Shown: positions 1 to 5,147 of the stretch, piece after piece
Layout: every line of letters starts with the position of its first letter
Position numbering within the stretch: the stretch's first letter is position 1
From: Porticoccaceae bacterium UBA4026
GTDB taxonomy: Bacteria; Pseudomonadota; Gammaproteobacteria; Pseudomonadales; Porticoccaceae
Direction of reading: 5' to 3'
Assembly (NCBI GenBank): GCA_002382445.1
Contig: DGAQ01000061.1
Coordinates: forward strand, 68,993-74,616
DNA: 5,624 nucleotides
The notes under the pieces: model-generated
The model's database searches: none
What the model was told of the DNA's origin: nothing
The model's input: the letters and a program-made list of their open reading frames with translations, nothing else
Position numbers and translations under genes: made by a program

Positions 1-1065
1 TAGAATAGCGAAGACAATAACTTTTACACCCGCTTTATGAGCACGCCCTATAGCAGCAAGAAATTCCCCTCTACCATGACTCATATAACTGTCATTTTTA
101 TCCTGCGCCCGTAGCTTATCCCCTACCGCATAATAGTCTCCCATATAGACAGTAGGAATCAGATAGGTTCCCCGTTTGGCCATCATTTTAATGACTTCAT
201 CATCAAGATAGGTGCCGTGTTCAATTGAACGTACTCCCGCTTCCACCGCTTGCTTAATCCCTTCGGTTGCATGGGCATGGGCAGCCACTGGAACACCTTG
301 GCGGTTGGCTTCTTCTACCGCCGCTTTTAGTTCCTCTGGTGAGAATGCCACGTTCCGCGGATTGTCTCCCACCGACTGAAAAGCACCGGTCACCAAAAGC
401 TTAATCCAGTCGGAACCGTATTTAATTTCATTGCGAACCGCCTTGCGAATTTCTTCCGGCCCATCGACAATGAGCCCGTCTGGGCTGACAGTCTGTTCCG
501 GTGATAAGAAATTAATGTCGCCACCACCCCCGGTTATGGAAATGTAATGAGCCGCTCCAGTGATACGAGGCCCAATAAACACGCCTGCGTCTATTACTCG
601 GCGAAGATCCTGTATTGCGTAATACAGGTCCGCATCGCCCATTACACGAACGCCGGTCCATCCCGCCAACAGCAGGCGTTGCATCCCAGCGAGGGCCATC
701 AGCCCCTTATAAGCAGAAGATGCGGTTAGGTGTGTTGCCTGATAGTCATCCGCAAACATCAAAGGATGCTCATGAGCGTTGATCAAACCGGGGAGCAGGG
801 TAGAATCCCCCAGATCAATAATTTCAGTTCCTGGTGGAATAATTGAACGATCACCGATGGCAATAATTCGCTCGCCCTCAACCAACACTACAGCATTATT
901 TATAAGTGTTGCACTACGCCCATCTATCAAACGATCGGCTGTTAATGCCGTTGCCGCGTTAGCCGCACTACTTAACGCCAAGAATGCTAAAGCAAGCATA
1001 TTGATGAATAAGCTACCATGAAAAAATGTACTTTTATTGACCTGTCTTTTGATGCCTGTTTGCAC
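1..1065 (-). CDS. Exported metal-dependent amidohydrolase (imidazolonepropionase / Xaa-Pro dipeptidase-like), 3' end cut by window
   Basis: 355 codons are visible; the C-terminus lies beyond the left edge, and the family usually has about 400-430 residues. The product is a TIM-barrel amidohydrolase, probably cleaving an amide or dipeptide bond with a metal centre. Visible ligands are H98-E-H100 after strand 1 (LPGLINAHEHP), K222 (DWIKLLVTG, the expected carboxylated lysine), H263/H265 (VAAHAHATEG) and H283 (SIEHGTYLD). The strand-8 aspartate is not in view. The N-terminus has a basic segment (KRQVNK), a hydrophobic run (FINMLALAFLALSSA) and an AxA site near A37, so it is probably exported by Sec to the periplasm. 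I chose GTG at 1065-1063 because AAGGGAG (minus strand, 1079-1073) sits 7 nt upstream. The only in-frame ATG (999-997) lacks a Shine-Dalgarno sequence and would remove the basic n-region. The substrate cannot be predicted. Confidence 0.88.
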   Translation of the reverse strand, partial: MQTGIKRQVNKSTFFHGSLFINMLALAFLALSSAANAATALTADRLIDGRSATLINNAVVLVEGERIIAIGDRSIIPPGTEIIDLGDSTLLPGLINAHEHPLMFADDYQATHLTASSAYKGLMALAGMQRLLLAGWTGVRVMGDADLYYAIQDLRRVIDAGVFIGPRITGAAHYISITGGGGDINFLSPEQTVSPDGLIVDGPEEIRKAVRNEIKYGSDWIKLLVTGAFQSVGDNPRNVAFSPEELKAAVEEANRQGVPVAAHAHATEGIKQAVEAGVRSIEHGTYLDDEVIKMMAKRGTYLIPTVYMGDYYAVGDKLRAQDKNDSYMSHGRGEFLAAIGRAHKAGVKVIVFAIL

Positions 1066-1072
1066 AGCATAT

Positions 1073-1079
1073 CTCCCTT
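1073..1079 (-). promoter_or_regulatory. Ribosome binding site that decides a GTG start
   Basis: The minus strand reads AAGGGAG, then 7 nt, then GTG at 1065-1063. An ATG two bases after this motif is out of frame and reaches a stop within 30 codons. The GTG is in frame with the amidohydrolase and supplies the basic part of its signal peptide. Confidence 0.6.
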
Positions 1080-1108
1080 GAACTTGAAATTATTAATAGC
1101 ACATAAAG

Positions 1109-1122
1109 TTTCTTATAAGAAA
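1109..1122. repeat. 14-bp perfect palindrome upstream of the amidohydrolase (candidate operator)
   Basis: TTTCTTATAAGAAA is a perfect dyad with no spacer, whose near edge is 43 nt upstream of the GTG start. It lies in an A/T-rich stretch (about 1081-1140) where the amidohydrolase promoter would be expected; TATTAAT-like sequence on the minus strand just downstream of it could be a -10. The position suits a repressor or activator site. A/T-rich dyads also arise by chance, so this is a candidate only. Confidence 0.35.
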
Positions 1123-1168
1123 ATAAATATACTTAGCTTTACCTGTCAAAATTGGCTAATCACTAATA

Positions 1169-1306
1169 TTATTTGGCAATTTTACCTGACCATTTTCTCA
1201 TAATACACTCTAACTCTTTAAGTTCTGCCATGTCTGCCGGTGTCGGGACAATAACCAAAGAAATCGTGCCAGCGCGCAATTCAGCTGAGTCAGAGCGTTT
1301 TTGCAT
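1169..1306 (-). CDS. Unrecognised small ORF (45 aa), possible remnant of a gene's 3' end
   Basis: An ATG at 1306 opens 45 codons ending at TAA (1171-1169). The product includes SLVIVPTPADMAELKELE and ends MRKWSGKIAK, with mixed charged and hydrophobic residues as in a real coding tail. No family was recognised. There is only a weak TAGG 11 nt upstream of the ATG. In the same frame a TAG occurs four codons before the ATG, preceded by a short open stretch ending LKRPTHQ. It could be the end of a longer gene broken by mutation, or a small gene. It sits about 100 nt upstream of the amidohydrolase start on the same strand. Confidence 0.25.
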   Translation of the reverse strand: MQKRSDSAELRAGTISLVIVPTPADMAELKELECIMRKWSGKIAK

Positions 1307-1338
1307 ATGAAGTAAAGCCTATTGGTGAGTGGGACGTT

Positions 1339-1491
1339 TTAAGGCGGCTCGGCCGGGAATAGATTTTTGCGTCTAGCGGATTTTGCTGGCGGATAGTTAG
1401 CGGCGAGATAAGTCAAAATGGTGTCTTCAGTCTTTTCATCATATGAGCATAAACCCTGGGTTTTTGCATCCACCGGATCATCGACTTCCAG
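1339..1491 (-). pseudogene. Fragment resembling the C-terminus of a c-type cytochrome
   Basis: Between an in-frame TAG (1494-1492) and TAA (1341-1339) lie 50 codons. They include DEKTEDTILTYLAANYPP followed by AKSARRKNL. The pattern (D/E)E..(D/E).I..YLA.NYPP is typical of the last helix of class I cytochromes c, including cytochrome subunits of quinoprotein dehydrogenases. There is no ATG, no CxxCH haem motif in the fragment, and no ribosome binding site. Neighbouring coding-like stretches on the same strand are in other frames. The best reading is the 3' remnant of a decayed cytochrome gene. The family call rests on this short motif alone. Confidence 0.38.
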
Positions 1492-1505
1492 CTATAACGA
1501 TCCCC

Positions 1506-1601
1506 TCATTGTAAAGCAGAAAAATTCATTGGCACAGCATGATAACCCGCCTCATCTATTGGCGCATGGGCGTCAGTTTTATATGTACTGACACTTTTCA
1601 T
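1506..1601 (-). CDS. Unrecognised very small ORF (31 aa), possibly part of the same decayed region
   Basis: An ATG at 1601-1599 opens 31 codons, MKSVSTYKTD... to ...VPMNFSALQ, ending at TGA (1508-1506). GAGG lies 8 nt upstream of the ATG, which would be a workable ribosome binding site. The frame stays open for a further 10 codons upstream of the ATG. The product matches nothing I recognise. Its frame differs from those of the next two coding-like stretches downstream on the same strand, so it may belong to one degraded gene or may be chance. Confidence 0.2.
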   Translation of the reverse strand: MKSVSTYKTDAHAPIDEAGYHAVPMNFSALQ

Positions 1602-1853
1602 TTTCTGAGCCTCAACAAGGAGTAAAAAAATTTAGCACTGCCGAATGTCTCAGTCAAAAGCCTATTCGGTCGTGTTTATTTACTTTATTGGACTATTTTT
1701 ATCGATGAAAAAATATCTAATACGATCTCATAAAATGACTGGCCCAGCGCTTGAAGTCTAGGGAAAATCATTCGGTAGTTTGGCTATTGGATAGGCTTTA
1801 ATCACTCAGGTATTCGTTTGAATACTAAGCCCAGGTTGTATGACTCTTTGCTC
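1602..1853. other. Non-coding stretch between the Mpo1-like gene and the decayed fragments
   Basis: These 252 bases hold no gene I can support. A 38-codon plus-strand frame (1645-1761) starts MSQSKAYSVVFIYFIGLFLS and has a hydrophobic segment, but no ribosome binding site close to its ATG. An AT-rich 6-bp hairpin (1810-1825) lies just beyond the end of the Mpo1-like gene. Runs of A/T around 1681-1740 give many promoter-like words but nothing convincing. Confidence 0.5.
1810..1825. repeat. Small inverted repeat downstream of the Mpo1-like gene
   Basis: GTATTC-GTTT-GAATAC forms a perfect 6-bp stem with a 4-base loop, about 28 nt past the stop of the minus-strand Mpo1-like gene. It could help end transcription or protect the mRNA 3' end. 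It is A/T-rich and no U-run follows on the minus strand, so it is not a classic intrinsic terminator. Confidence 0.3.
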
Positions 1854-2144
1854 TTAAAAAGATATTTTCCCTATTAAAGTATCTTTTAACATAATCCAAT
1901 CACAAGCTTTAGCCCATAGAGGATGAGAAAATGCAGCTGGAGTATTTTTTTCAAAAAAATAATGCCCACTCCAGGCAAATGGATAAACAACCAATGGACT
2001 TAGAGCCAGTAGAAACCATGTTTGCAACTGAATCACTGCGGCTATAAAGACAATTGTAGATAGTTGTCCAGCAATATGGAGCCGCCTATTCCAGCGGTGC
2101 TGGTGAAGAGTCAAATAGTATTGATAATATTCAGAAAAATTCAT
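1854..2144 (-). CDS. Mpo1-like (DUF962) small membrane protein
   Basis: This 96-residue protein carries the DUF962/YGL010w signature. The N-terminal part is YYLTLHQHRWNRRLHIAG (residues 9-26), followed by two hydrophobic segments (about 28-47 and 48-64). Then come FAWSGHYFFEKNTPAAFSHP (56-75) and a C-terminal MLKDTLIGKI. Conserved histidines H14, H16, H23, H61 and H74 are candidate iron ligands. Yeast Mpo1 is an Fe(II)-dependent dioxygenase acting in alpha-oxidation of 2-hydroxy fatty acids; bacterial members are mostly uncharacterised, so the reaction here is inferred only. The location is probably the inner membrane. The start is fixed: an in-frame TGA lies two codons before the ATG, and AGGAG sits about 12 nt upstream, a long spacing. 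The gene follows the peptide amidase on the same strand after 69 nt, so co-transcription is possible. Confidence 0.85.
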   Translation of the reverse strand: MNFSEYYQYYLTLHQHRWNRRLHIAGQLSTIVFIAAVIQLQTWFLLALSPLVVYPFAWSGHYFFEKNTPAAFSHPLWAKACDWIMLKDTLIGKISF

Positions 2145-2213
2145 ATTTCAGAACATCTCCTATAGGGATAATGGTGGTGAATACTTGATCAAAAATATAA
2201 TACTCCGACTAAG

Positions 2214-3866
2214 TCACTCACCGCTATAAGGCCGCATCGCCTTGCCAACTTCAGGAATATCCTCGGCATTGCTCAAATAATTTGGCTCTAAACGCTTGTT
2301 GGAGCGCTGTTCGTAAGCATAAGCATAGGATAAAATATTTGCATCCTCATTTTTCCCGCCGATAAAAGAAAGTCCCACTGACAATCTGCCAATTCCGCCC
2401 ATTGGCACCGTGGCATGTGGATAGCCCGCACGGGCAGCCATACCGCCAACGCCGGGAAAACTTGGCCATAGATCGCCATTTACAGGGTCCACGCGTGGCA
2501 CAACCGGTCCAGACGGAGCGACAAGAACTGAAACATTATTGTCTTTTAGCAATTTATCAACGCCGTCTTGCCGTGTTGCTTTTTGCACAGTGTTGCGGGC
2601 CTTAATATATTCGGGGTCATCAAGAGACTTCATCGCTTGGGAGGCAAGGAGAATACTTTGATCAAACAGCGTCAGTTCAATGCCTCTATGGTCTTCATTA
2701 AAGGCGATCAATTCTTTAAGCGTGCGAGTTTGTACAGATTGAGGCGTTGATGCCAGATAAGCATTCAGTCCGTCTTTGAACTCATATTTCAAAAGATCAT
2801 AAGCCATAGCATCATATCCCTCTGGCATGTCGGGCTCTTTTTCAATATTTACAAGGATAGCGCCAGATTGCTTCAACTCTTCTAAAGCGGCATTAAAAGT
2901 ATTTGTGATTTTCGTGTTATCACCAACAGCAAACCTTAGCACTCCCACGCGAATACCCATCAGAGCTTCTGAATTGAGACCAGCGGTATAGTCTGTGTTA
3001 GCTGTGTTTGTTGCCATAGCATTCATCATCATTGCAGCACCCATAACTGTTTTTGTCATTGGCCCAGCCGTGTCCTGAGAAACTGAAATCGGGATGATAT
3101 ATTGTTGAGACACAAGGCCGACTGTTGGTTTAAAGCCGACAATGCCATTTGCGTTCGATGGACAAATGACGGAGCCATTCGTCTCTGTACCGACGCTACC
3201 TGCTGCCAGAGAGGCCGCTGTTGCGGCTCCCGATCCTGAGCTAGAGCCACAAGGATTTCTGTCAAGCATATGCGGGTTTTTCACCTGCCCACCCATAGCT
3301 GACCAACCACTCATAGAATTTTCTGAACGGAAATTGGCCCACTGACTGAGATTCGTTTTACCAAGTATAATAGCACCTGCATCCCGCAGACTCGCCACAA
3401 GCGGACTGTCCCGACCGGATATATTTCCTTGTAGCGCCAGAGCCCCTGCCGTGGTTGGTATAGGATCTTTTGATTCAATATTGTCTTTGAGTAGAATGGG
3501 CACCCCGTGGAGTGGCCCTTTTATGGTGCCGGCAAAAATCAGTGTATCAAGTGCCTTTGCGTCAGCCAGAGCATTGGGGTTTATTCTAAGAATAGCTTGC
3601 AAAGTTGGTCCATTTTTATCGATAGCCTCAATGCGCTCCAAATAAAGTTGTACCAGTGCTTCTGATGTTATATCCCCATTCTTCAAGGCATCAGCAATGT
3701 CTGGTAATGATTTGGCCAAAATACCCTGCGGCTGATAATTGAATGTCTGAGCTACAGTGGTTTTTTGCTTGTCCCCTTGTGCTGACGCATCATTCGAACA
3801 AGCCGAAACAGCTAAGCCTGTCGCGAAAATAATGATGGAGGGAAAAGTACTATTTTTATATTTCAT
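2214..3866 (-). CDS. Lipoprotein amidase of the amidase-signature family, peptide amidase (Pam)-like
   Basis: This 550-residue product is a Ser-cisSer-Lys amidase. The triad can be placed at K127 (PILLKDNI), S208 (NPCGSSSGSG) and S232 (GTETNGSVICPS), with the FAAH-like spacing of 24 residues between the two serines. Motifs KTNLSQWANFRSENSMSGWS, GFKPTVGLVS, PISVSQDTAGPM and AYAYEQR closely follow the Stenotrophomonas peptide amidase, which removes the C-terminal amide of peptides. This is recalled from the family, not searched, and other linear amides remain possible. The N-terminus is a lipoprotein signal, MKYKN then a hydrophobic run and lipobox VSAC, with C23 as the lipidated residue. S24 at +2 predicts the outer membrane, with the catalytic domain in the periplasm or at the surface. 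Length is normal for Pam. The ATG has only a weak AGG 7 nt upstream and lies in a predicted hairpin. Confidence 0.93.
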   Translation of the reverse strand: MKYKNSTFPSIIIFATGLAVSACSNDASAQGDKQKTTVAQTFNYQPQGILAKSLPDIADALKNGDITSEALVQLYLERIEAIDKNGPTLQAILRINPNALADAKALDTLIFAGTIKGPLHGVPILLKDNIESKDPIPTTAGALALQGNISGRDSPLVASLRDAGAIILGKTNLSQWANFRSENSMSGWSAMGGQVKNPHMLDRNPCGSSSGSGAATAASLAAGSVGTETNGSVICPSNANGIVGFKPTVGLVSQQYIIPISVSQDTAGPMTKTVMGAAMMMNAMATNTANTDYTAGLNSEALMGIRVGVLRFAVGDNTKITNTFNAALEELKQSGAILVNIEKEPDMPEGYDAMAYDLLKYEFKDGLNAYLASTPQSVQTRTLKELIAFNEDHRGIELTLFDQSILLASQAMKSLDDPEYIKARNTVQKATRQDGVDKLLKDNNVSVLVAPSGPVVPRVDPVNGDLWPSFPGVGGMAARAGYPHATVPMGGIGRLSVGLSFIGGKNEDANILSYAYAYEQRSNKRLEPNYLSNAEDIPEVGKAMRPYSGE

Positions 3867-3894
3867 GAGTGAGCCTATCTAAATTTTCACTCAT
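3865..3894 (-). promoter_or_regulatory. Hairpin over the amidase start codon with its weak ribosome site in the loop
   Basis: On the minus strand ATGAGTGA (3894-3887) pairs perfectly with TCACTCAT (3872-3865), leaving a 14-nt loop that contains ATAGG. The second arm includes the first two bases of the amidase ATG. In mRNA this 8-bp stem could limit initiation. A DNA dyad for a regulator is the other reading. The perfect pairing is seen; the function is inferred. Confidence 0.4.
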
Positions 3895-3922
3895 AATGTA
3901 TTAAGATTAACCAAACAAGCAA
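3895..3922 (-). promoter_or_regulatory. Possible weak promoter for the amidase gene
   Basis: On the minus strand TTGCTT (3922-3917) is followed after 16 nt by TACATT (3900-3895), each four of six bases like the sigma-70 consensus. It lies just upstream of the amidase start hairpin and overlaps one arm of the 3917-4002 inverted repeat. The match is modest in an A/T-rich spacer. Confidence 0.25.
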
Positions 3923-4002
3923 ATCATATTGATACTTAATAGCCTCAAGATTAGGCGTCTTCACCGTATATTCGCGCTTAGATAAGATCAATATGATTGC
4001 TT
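3917..4002. repeat. Long interrupted inverted repeat (16-17 bp arms, about 53 bp apart)
   Basis: AAGCAAATCATATTGAT (3917-3933) is the reverse complement of ATCAATATGATTGCTT (3987-4002) apart from one extra A. The inner 12 bp of each arm are identical. The spacer contains a small AGCCT/AGGCT-like dyad (GCCT at 3942, AGGC at 3953). Candidates are a pair of sites for one regulator with DNA looping, the ends of a tiny mobile element, or a transcript hairpin. No flanking target duplication was found. Confidence 0.45.
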
Positions 4003-4230
4003 CCCAAAGACTTCGATACATCCAAGAAACTAATTAACTTATCAATCGGGTCGCTATGAGTAAGGTTTGTATCCAACGTCGTTTTGAACCTGATTCAGGT
4101 CTTGGCCAATCGTTAATGCGGTAAGTTCCACAACACTCTTATTGCAAGGTTTTATCTTTATCTCGCCAGGCTGGAAATAAGAACCGAGTTTCTTCATCAA
4201 GATCTTGCTGTGTTTTAAGCGTCTAATCAT
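3978..4230 (-). pseudogene. Unrecognised frame-shifted coding-like remnant, or a 58-aa small gene
   Basis: An ATG at 4230 opens 58 codons to TAG (4056-4054), with MKKLGSYFQPGEIKIKPC and VVELTALTIGQDLNQVQND in the product and ending GYKPYS. An overlapping frame on the same strand, open from 4094 to TAA at 3980-3978, reads IRFKTTLDTNLTHSDPIDKL then ISFLDVSKSLGSNHIDLI. Joining them near 4094 gives one continuous protein-like sequence of about 84 residues, as expected for a gene broken by a single frameshift. There is no good ribosome binding site, and the beginning overlaps the probable promoter of the plus-strand regulator. I do not recognise a family; a faint likeness of QPGEI...DVGYKP to sugar-epimerase C-termini is too weak to use. 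Confidence 0.3.
4088..4100. repeat. 13-bp palindrome in the divergent spacer
   Basis: ACCTGA-T-TCAGGT is a perfect dyad with 6-bp arms around a central T. It lies about 190 nt upstream of the regulator start and 222 nt upstream of the amidase start. It also falls at the apparent frame break of the minus-strand remnant, so it could be a regulator site or simply residual coding sequence. Confidence 0.3.
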
Positions 4231-4244
4231 TTTTCAGATACAAT
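4215..4244 (+). promoter_or_regulatory. Possible promoter of the AraC-type regulator
   Basis: TACAAT at 4239-4244 matches the -10 consensus at five of six bases. A poor -35 (TTTAAG, 4215-4220) lies 18 nt upstream. The distance to the ATG at 4287 would give a leader of about 35 nt. A weak -35 is common where an activator assists. Confidence 0.35.
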
Positions 4245-4286
4245 GATCTTCTAGAACGAAATAAAATTTATCGGTTGTGGAGCCTG

Positions 4287-5054
4287 ATGCCTACCCTTAC
4301 AGAGCAAACGCGCAAAGTCGCCCAGCAATACCGGCAGTATTGGCTGCGAGGAGATCTGGTCGGTATCTTATCGATCTTATCCGCTGATGCTGAATACATT
4401 ATTTTTTCAGGGGCAACGCAAGTTCTGATTAAAGATGTGGCAAATTATATCTCTCTAGGTTTACCTTCAAACCAACTCCGTTATATCTACCACGATGATG
4501 CACGTGTCGATGGCGATATGGCGTTTTCTCTTTATAGCTTTGTCTATCAATCCTCACATACAGGCAAGCAGAGTAGCGCCCGGGGCTGCGATGTAATGAC
4601 CATACGCGACGGCCAAATTGTTTGCGTGCATGAATACAGCTCTTTTGCTGAGGTGAGCAAAGCATCTACCGCTACGGTGAGAGAAAAGATAGCACTGGAT
4701 GAAAAAAGACTCCAGTGCATGGTTAAAGACATACAGGATTACTTTTACCACAAGCAAGCCTATCTCAGTCCGGACCTGCAATTAAATGACGTGGTTGTGG
4801 GTACCGGCTACAGTCGCAATCAGCTCTCATATTTGTTCAATCAGGTATTTGAAGAATCATTCTATAGCTATATCAATGCAGCTCGTGTGAATTATTTTAT
4901 TGATCTAATAAAATCTGACATGAGCGCCAATATTGCTGATATTGCTGCTGATTCTGGTTTCAACTCGATGACAACGTTCTACAAATTCTTTAAACAGAAA
5001 ACGGGTCTAACACCTAAAGTCTATATAAAACAGCTGGCAAATGCTCAAGACTAA
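4287..5054 (+). CDS. AraC-family regulator with an N-terminal NTF2/SnoaL-like domain
   Basis: This 255-residue protein probably controls the neighbouring Rieske oxygenase gene. Residues about 5-122 look like an NTF2/SnoaL-like fold: helix QQYRQYWLRGDLVGILSILS, then ADAEYIIFSG, a DARVDGDMAFSLYSFVYQ strand pair and MTIRDGQIVCVHEY. Most AraC-type sensors are cupins, so this pairing is less usual. Residues about 155-250 form the AraC double helix-turn-helix: LNDVVVGTGYSRNQLSYLFN and then IADIAADSGFNSMTTFYKFF with KQKTGLTPKVYIKQL, which fits the family signature well. I chose ATG at 4287 because GGAG (4279-4282) lies 4 nt upstream. A TTG four codons earlier (4275) overlaps that site and is less likely. 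The stop is followed by a 168-nt spacer and the Rieske gene on the same strand, which has its own promoter candidate. Confidence 0.88.
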   Translation: MPTLTEQTRKVAQQYRQYWLRGDLVGILSILSADAEYIIFSGATQVLIKDVANYISLGLPSNQLRYIYHDDARVDGDMAFSLYSFVYQSSHTGKQSSARGCDVMTIRDGQIVCVHEYSSFAEVSKASTATVREKIALDEKRLQCMVKDIQDYFYHKQAYLSPDLQLNDVVVGTGYSRNQLSYLFNQVFEESFYSYINAARVNYFIDLIKSDMSANIADIAADSGFNSMTTFYKFFKQKTGLTPKVYIKQLANAQD

Positions 5055-5085
5055 AATATCCATCCACTCCCGCGCGAAAGAACTA

Positions 5086-5113
5086 TTTCCACGAAGTCAC
5101 TACACTTTATAAT
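5086..5113 (+). promoter_or_regulatory. Probable promoter of the Rieske oxygenase gene
   Basis: A perfect -10 TATAAT (5108-5113) has TTTCCA (5086-5091; four of six) 16 nt upstream. A strong -10 with a poor -35 suits an activator-dependent promoter, as expected beside an AraC-type gene. CGAAAGAACT (5075-5084) and CGAAGTCACT (5092-5101) are imperfect direct repeats just upstream and across the -35. Transcription from here would give a leader of about 100 nt. Confidence 0.5.
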
Positions 5114-5147
5114 AATTGTCTATGACTAACGAGAATATACTCCGTTA

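Noticed and set aside
1018..1203. 61-codon plus-strand ORF opposite the amidohydrolase start and its upstream region
   Set aside because: It is Lys/Ile/Leu/Phe-rich from A/T-rich DNA, has no ribosome site or family likeness, and overlaps the signal peptide region of the real minus-strand gene.
1810..1825. Intrinsic terminator for the Mpo1-like gene
   Set aside because: The stem is only 6 bp and A/T-rich and no U-run follows on the transcribed strand; it is kept only as a small inverted repeat.
2288..3645. Several plus- and minus-strand ORFs of 60-69 codons within the amidase gene
   Set aside because: They are out-of-frame readings of a 550-codon gene with a complete catalytic triad.
3917..4002. 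Integron attC site or complete insertion sequence end
   Set aside because: There is no attC core boxes pattern, no transposase and no target-site duplication; only the inverted repeat is supported.
4055..4125. 22-codon plus-strand ORF (MSKVCIQRRF...)
   Set aside because: It is very short, has no ribosome binding site, and runs antisense to a better minus-strand coding-like frame.
4275..4286. TTG start four codons upstream of the AraC-type regulator ATG
   Set aside because: The GGAG ribosome site lies within these codons and serves the ATG at 4287.
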